Below, piece by piece: positions 6,038 through 8,894 of a DNA stretch of 8,894 nt. The DNA is taken from assembly GCA_026786125.1 (NCBI GenBank), contig JAJAYU010000059.1, positions 1-8,894 of the forward strand. The letters run 5' to 3'. The translations under genes and the position numbers were made by a program. Each line of letters opens with the position of its first letter. Within the stretch, counting starts at the first letter, position 1. This DNA is from Chamaesiphon sp. (lineage in GTDB: Bacteria > Cyanobacteriota > Cyanobacteriia > Cyanobacteriales > Chamaesiphonaceae). The notes below the pieces were generated by a model that was given only the letters and a program-made list of their open reading frames with translations, was not told where the DNA came from and did not search any database.

Positions 6038-6087
6038 CGATCGGAATAAGTCGAGTCTTGACAAAAGTGTAGTTTTATAAATAGGCT

Positions 6088-6115
6088 TGCCCTAAGATCA
6101 TTTGCAAACTATAGT
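6088..6115 (+). promoter_or_regulatory. Candidate promoter for the toxin-antitoxin remnant
   Basis: TTGCCC (6088-6093) and TATAGT (6110-6115) are 16 bp apart, leaving a leader of about 25-30 nt before the GTG at 6148. A perfect TTGACA also occurs at 6058-6063, but the nearest -10-like boxes are at unsuitable distances. Confidence is low because cyanobacterial promoters are loosely conserved. Confidence 0.3.
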
Positions 6116-6147
6116 TCGCTATGTTATGAATTTAGGAACATCCAACT

Positions 6148-6316
6148 GTGACAGATGAGGTTAGACCAAAGTTCTTGATTGTCTATTCTACGCCCAGCGA
6201 ACAAGAACCTTTTACTGATTGGGTAAATAACTTGCGTGATGTCATGGGACGAAAGCGGATCATTACCCGTAGCAAAAATTTACTGGCAGGAGTACTTGAG
6301 CAATGGCGAAGATTAA
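6148..6316 (+). pseudogene. HI1419/Gp49-type (RelE/HigB-like) toxin with internal frame-shifting deletion
   Basis: The first 41 codons from GTG 6148 read as the start of the Gp49-like addiction toxin family: KFLIVYSTPSEQEPFTDW, then LRDVMGRKRIITR. Immediately after, homology jumps to the family C-terminus in a different frame. From about 6272, the +1 frame reads AKIYWQEYLSNGED and stops at 6314-6316. Full-length members have roughly 50-60 more residues in the middle, including the part that normally carries the RNase fold core, so an internal deletion near 6268-6275 has destroyed the gene. Reading straight on in the N-terminal frame gives a 101-codon ORF that runs through the antitoxin in the wrong frame and is not a real protein. 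The start is supported by TAGGA at 6133-6137. The toxin tail overlaps the antitoxin start by 14 bases, as in intact modules. Confidence 0.75.
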
Positions 6317-6632
6317 GTATCGCACCTTTGGTGAAGTCGAAGAAGAGTATCTTCGCAATCATCCAGAAGAAATTGATGATTATATCACTTTACTATTTGA
6401 TGAGTATGCCGAAAGTGGTAATGCTACTACACTTTTTGCATCGCTGCGGTTAGTCGGTCGAATCAAGGGGGTAACTGCAATCGCAGATGCTACTGGTTTA
6501 AGCCGGAAGGGAGTGCAAAAGGCACTTTCAGAAAATGGTAATCCCCAATTTGGTAGCGTGAATTCAATCCTGAATGCGATGGGCTATCGTCTGATACCTC
6601 AGAAACTTGCGGAAGCACCAATTTCAATGTAG
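6303..6632 (+). CDS. HI1420/HigA-like addiction-module antidote, helix-turn-helix, apparently intact orphan
   Basis: This 109-residue protein fits the downstream antidote of HI1419/HI1420-type toxin-antitoxin modules. Residues ~57-97 form a Cro/XRE-type helix-turn-helix: VTAIADATGLSRKGVQKALS, then GNPQFGSVNSILNAMGYRL. The SR-x6-LS and GNP elements are typical of the family. Residues 1-50 are an acidic helical region, the likely toxin-binding and dimer part. In intact modules the antidote binds and neutralises the toxin and represses their shared promoter. Here the upstream toxin is broken, so this is an orphan that may persist as a repressor or as protection against related toxins. The frame is complete, with AGGAG at 6288-6292 about 10 bases before the ATG, located within the remaining toxin tail. 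The module interrupts the interval between the PsiE-family gene and flv2. Confidence 0.85.
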   Translation: MAKIKYRTFGEVEEEYLRNHPEEIDDYITLLFDEYAESGNATTLFASLRLVGRIKGVTAIADATGLSRKGVQKALSENGNPQFGSVNSILNAMGYRLIPQKLAEAPISM

Positions 6633-6710
6633 AAGTTTTCACTAAAATTGGCGTAGAAATACATAACTCAACATTCTTCAGGGTCACTCTTCACCATCTA
6701 GCTTTCAGAT

Positions 6711-6785
6711 ATTTTTAGTGGGGTTGGGCGGGTTTGAATTAAATCTTTGGCTACGTTTTAATTGATCGCATAAACCCGCCCCTAC
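6711..6785 (-). mobile_element. MITE-like dispersed element, short copy (R2)
   Basis: This 75-bp copy is in inverted orientation relative to 5280-5402. It starts ATTTTTAGTGGGGTTGGGCG and ends AACCCGCCCCTAC. It lacks the 48-bp palindromic insert of the other copy and is otherwise about 89% identical by hand alignment. It ends 34 bp before the flv2 start and so supplies most of the flv2 upstream region. The preceding 6633-6710 shows nothing notable. Confidence 0.7.
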
Positions 6786-6819
6786 GAATCTTTAAATATA
6801 CACTCTCACACTAAAACCC

Positions 6820-8610
6820 ATGCCAGAATTCAAACCCCGCGATGTCCAAATCGCCGAAATCGCCCCCAACACCACCGTCATCCGTTCCCGCACCTGGGAA
6901 CGGCTCAAATTTGAAATCGAATACGCCCGTCAAAAAGGCACCACTGCCAACTCCTACCTGATCGAAGGCGAATCCACCGCCCTGATTGACCCGCCAGGCG
7001 AATCCTTCACTGACATCTTCCTTGAAGAACTCGGCCAACACGCCTACTACCAACGCCTCAACTACATCATCCTCAGCCACGTCAACCCCAACCGGATTTC
7101 CACCCTCAAACGTCTACTCGAAGCCGCCCCCTACGCCACGATTATCTGCTCCAAACCAGGTGTAAACACCCTGCGATCGGTATTTGCCAACCAATCCTTC
7201 GATCTCCCCTCCCCTCGCGAAGACGAAGCCAATGACTTGGGGATCGAATTTGGTACCAACCAAACCCTGAAAGTCCACGTCGTGCGGGATGAAGAAACCC
7301 TCGATCTGGGTAATGGACACATCCTCCAATTCCGCTTTGTCCCCACCCCCCGCCATCCCGACGCGCTCTGTACATTTGATCGAGCCACAGGCATCCTCTA
7401 TACCGACAAACTGTTCGGCTCCCACGTCTGCGATGATGCGGTATTTGACGAACATTGGAAAACCCTCACAGACGATCGCAAGTATTATTTCGATTGTCTC
7501 TACGCTGCCCAAGCCCCCCAGGTAGAAGCGATCCTCGCTAAACTAGCTCAACTACCTGCCCGCATTTACGCACCCACCCACGGCTCGATCGTCCGCCATA
7601 GCCGCAGCGTCCTCACCCTCGATTATCAGAGCTGGTGCGAACAACAGCAACAGAAAGATCTCAACGTCGCCCTGCTCTACACCTCTGCCTACGGCAATAC
7701 CGCCACCCTCGCCAGAGCGATCGAAAAAGGAATCACCCAATCAGGAGTCGCCGTCAGATCGATCGATTGTGAATTTAACACACCCGAAGAAGTTACCCGC
7801 GCCATTCAAGCCTGTGATGGCTTTGTGATTGGCTCTCCCACCATTGCTGGACATCCCCCCACCCAGATCCAAACCGCCCTCGGCATCGTGCTATCTACTG
7901 CCCCTCAGACTAAAGTAGCAGGAGTATTCGGCTCCTACGGTTGGAGTGGTGAAGCTGTAGACTTAATTGTCAGCAAATTGGAAGATGTGGGCTATCCTCA
8001 AGGCTTTGAACCAATTCGTGTCAAATTTGCCCCAACGGAAGAAACCTTAGAGCAGTGCGAAGCAGCAGGGGTAGAATTTGCCAAGGTACTGAATAAAGCC
8101 AAAAAAGTTCGCGATCCCAGACAGGTAAGTATCGACGGACAAATCGATCGAACCGGACAAGCGATCGGGCGGGTAACTGGCTCCCTGTGTGTAATTACCG
8201 CTAATAATGGCGGTAAACCCGTTGGGTTACTCTCGTCGCGGGTGTCTCAAGCAGGATTCACTCCACCAGCGATTACCATTGCGATCGCCAAAGACCGCGA
8301 GTTAGAATGTTTGGCTCATCCTGGTGAGAAATTTGTGGTGAATATGCTCAAAGAAGGCAAAAACCTCCGCAGTTATTTTCTCAAGCCACCTGCGCCTGGG
8401 ATCGATCGATTTGCAGATCTAGAAACATCGATAGCTGATAATGGTTGCATCGTACTAAATGAAGCTCTTTCTTATTTAGAATGCACCGTTAAAAATCGGC
8501 TCGATTGTGGCGATCGGTGGTTGCTGTATGCGGTGGTAGATGATGGTAAGGTATTGGAATCAACGAGTATGACGGCGATCGATAGACGGAAATCTGGCAA
8601 TCAGTATTGA
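6820..8610 (+). CDS. flv2: Flavodiiron protein with non-canonical diiron site, Flv2-like
   Basis: This 596-residue protein has the same three domains as the Flv4-like protein: metallo-beta-lactamase-like ~6-275, flavodoxin ~282-425 and flavin reductase ~442-596. Most iron-ligand positions are replaced. HVNPNR at 87-92 has Asn89 for Glu, Asn91 for Asp and Arg92 for His. Arg178 stands for the next His and Lys197 for the bridging Asp; only His87 and His254 remain. Neutral or basic replacements are known for Flv1 and Flv2, which act as hetero-oligomer partners of Flv3 and Flv4. About 24 extra residues (~125-150) separate the first and second ligand regions compared with the Flv4-like protein. The flavodoxin phosphate loop is typical (YTSAYGNTATLA). 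The gene order supports Flv2 rather than Flv1. The start has no clear Shine-Dalgarno and lies 34 bp from a MITE-like element, but its N-terminus PRDVQIAEIAPNTTVIRSRTW fits the family. Confidence 0.85.
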   Translation: MPEFKPRDVQIAEIAPNTTVIRSRTWERLKFEIEYARQKGTTANSYLIEGESTALIDPPGESFTDIFLEELGQHAYYQRLNYIILSHVNPNRISTLKRLLEAAPYATIICSKPGVNTLRSVFANQSFDLPSPREDEANDLGIEFGTNQTLKVHVVRDEETLDLGNGHILQFRFVPTPRHPDALCTFDRATGILYTDKLFGSHVCDDAVFDEHWKTLTDDRKYYFDCLYAAQAPQVEAILAKLAQLPARIYAPTHGSIVRHSRSVLTLDYQSWCEQQQQKDLNVALLYTSAYGNTATLARAIEKGITQSGVAVRSIDCEFNTPEEVTRAIQACDGFVIGSPTIAGHPPTQIQTALGIVLSTAPQTKVAGVFGSYGWSGEAVDLIVSKLEDVGYPQGFEPIRVKFAPTEETLEQCEAAGVEFAKVLNKAKKVRDPRQVSIDGQIDRTGQAIGRVTGSLCVITANNGGKPVGLLSSRVSQAGFTPPAITIAIAKDRELECLAHPGEKFVVNMLKEGKNLRSYFLKPPAPGIDRFADLETSIADNGCIVLNEALSYLECTVKNRLDCGDRWLLYAVVDDGKVLESTSMTAIDRRKSGNQY

Positions 8611-8635
8611 GGATCTGGCTAAACCGATCGAATGA

Positions 8636-8663
8636 TTGACAAGTGTTGCGCTAGGATTAGGGT
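8636..8663 (+). promoter_or_regulatory. Candidate promoter for the helicase gene
   Basis: A perfect TTGACA (8636-8641) is followed 16 bp later by TAGGGT (8658-8663), a poor -10 match. It lies in the 78-bp gap after flv2 and suggests the helicase is transcribed separately. No terminator-like hairpin was seen after flv2. Confidence 0.3.
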
Positions 8664-8688
8664 GTGCATCACTTTGACTGAATTCATT

Positions 8689-8894
8689 ATGGCAAGAGTG
8701 CCAATTCTCACTTACGATCGCGGGACATTGATCCTACATCCACCACCACGGGGTAGAGGCTGGATGGATTATGCTACCTGGGATGATCGGATTGAGAAGT
8801 TTCGGATTCCTGGTAGCAACTATCGCGAAGTGATCGAAACACTTCAGCACGAAAATACTGATTTTGTTGATAAAGCCAAAGCTTTTGTCTCACT
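8689..8894 (+). CDS. Probable DEAD/DEAH-box (XPB/ERCC3-like) helicase, N-terminal fragment
   Basis: Only the first 68 codons are in the window; the gene runs off the right edge. The N-terminus MARVPILTYDRGTLILHPPP followed by GWMDYATWDDRIEKFRIPGSNYREVIETL resembles the N-terminal segment I know from cyanobacterial superfamily 2 DEAD/DEAH helicases annotated as XPB/ERCC3-like. The Walker A and DEAH motifs would lie beyond the window, so the helicase call cannot be confirmed here. It starts 78 bp after flv2 on the same strand and has no evident functional link to it. Confidence 0.6.
   Translation, partial: MARVPILTYDRGTLILHPPPRGRGWMDYATWDDRIEKFRIPGSNYREVIETLQHENTDFVDKAKAFVS

Noticed and set aside
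6058..6083. TTGACA with downstream TATAAA as the toxin-antitoxin promoter
   Set aside because: The spacing is only 12 bp, too short for a sigma-70-type promoter. The TTGCCC/TATAGT pair is a better, though still weak, candidate.
6148..6453. Open frame of 101 codons that could be called one complete protein
   Set aside because: Only the first 41 codons match the toxin family. After that the frame leaves the toxin tail and runs out of frame through the antidote gene. It is a pseudogene artefact.
6667..6680. CAACATTCTTCA shared with 2596-2607
   Set aside because: This is a twelve-base match between two AT-rich gaps with no matching flanks, so it is likely chance or a minor remnant.
6811..7512. 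Overlapping minus-strand open frames opposite flv2
   Set aside because: They lie antisense to a well supported flavodiiron gene and arise from its C-rich codons. Their translations are Gly/Val-rich shadows with no recognisable domain.

Overview
The window is chromosomal DNA from a cyanobacterium, probably a beta-cyanobacterium with many repeats. The evidence is at least seven perfect HIP1 octamers (GCGATCGC, e.g. at 174, 507, 1199, 1327, 1603, 4733 and 8281), heptanucleotide tandem repeats of the cyanobacterial STRR type, and genes typical of the phylum: CcsA/Ycf5, a KGK-domain protein, and a pair of three-domain flavodiiron proteins.

Left part (1-3510): a heptad array, then ccsA (System II cytochrome c maturation), a KGK-family protein with a long low-complexity tail, folB (dihydroneopterin aldolase), a convergent small coiled-coil protein with a C-terminal membrane anchor, and a divergent small cyanobacterial protein (DUF6439-like). 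The genes look like a mixed neighbourhood rather than one pathway. Two short intergenic stretches carry terminator-like or dispersed palindromes. Two heptad arrays lie at gene ends, and one of them supplies the last codons of the DUF6439-like gene.

Right part (3511-8610): a flavodiiron protein with all canonical diiron ligands (Flv4-like), a small PsiE-family membrane protein in the position of Sll0218, and a second flavodiiron protein that has lost most ligands (Flv2-like). This gene order matches the flv4-sll0218-flv2 operon of Synechocystis, whose products protect photosystem II by accepting electrons. Here the operon is loosened. Some 330 bp of nested palindromic repeats lie between flv4 and the PsiE gene. 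A HI1419/HI1420-type toxin-antitoxin module lies between the PsiE gene and flv2. The toxin has an internal frame-shifting deletion and the antitoxin is intact. Two copies of one MITE-like element, in inverted orientation (5280-5402 and 6711-6785), bracket the PsiE gene and the toxin-antitoxin remnant. One copy carries an extra 48-bp palindromic insert.

The window ends inside the first codons of a probable XPB-like DEAD/DEAH helicase (8689 onward). No tRNA, rRNA or CRISPR array was seen. The main point of interest is the invaded flv4-2 operon: inverted repeats that could pair in a shared transcript, and an orphaned antitoxin held between two photoprotection genes. The individual protein families appear to be known ones; I saw no wholly new enzyme system.
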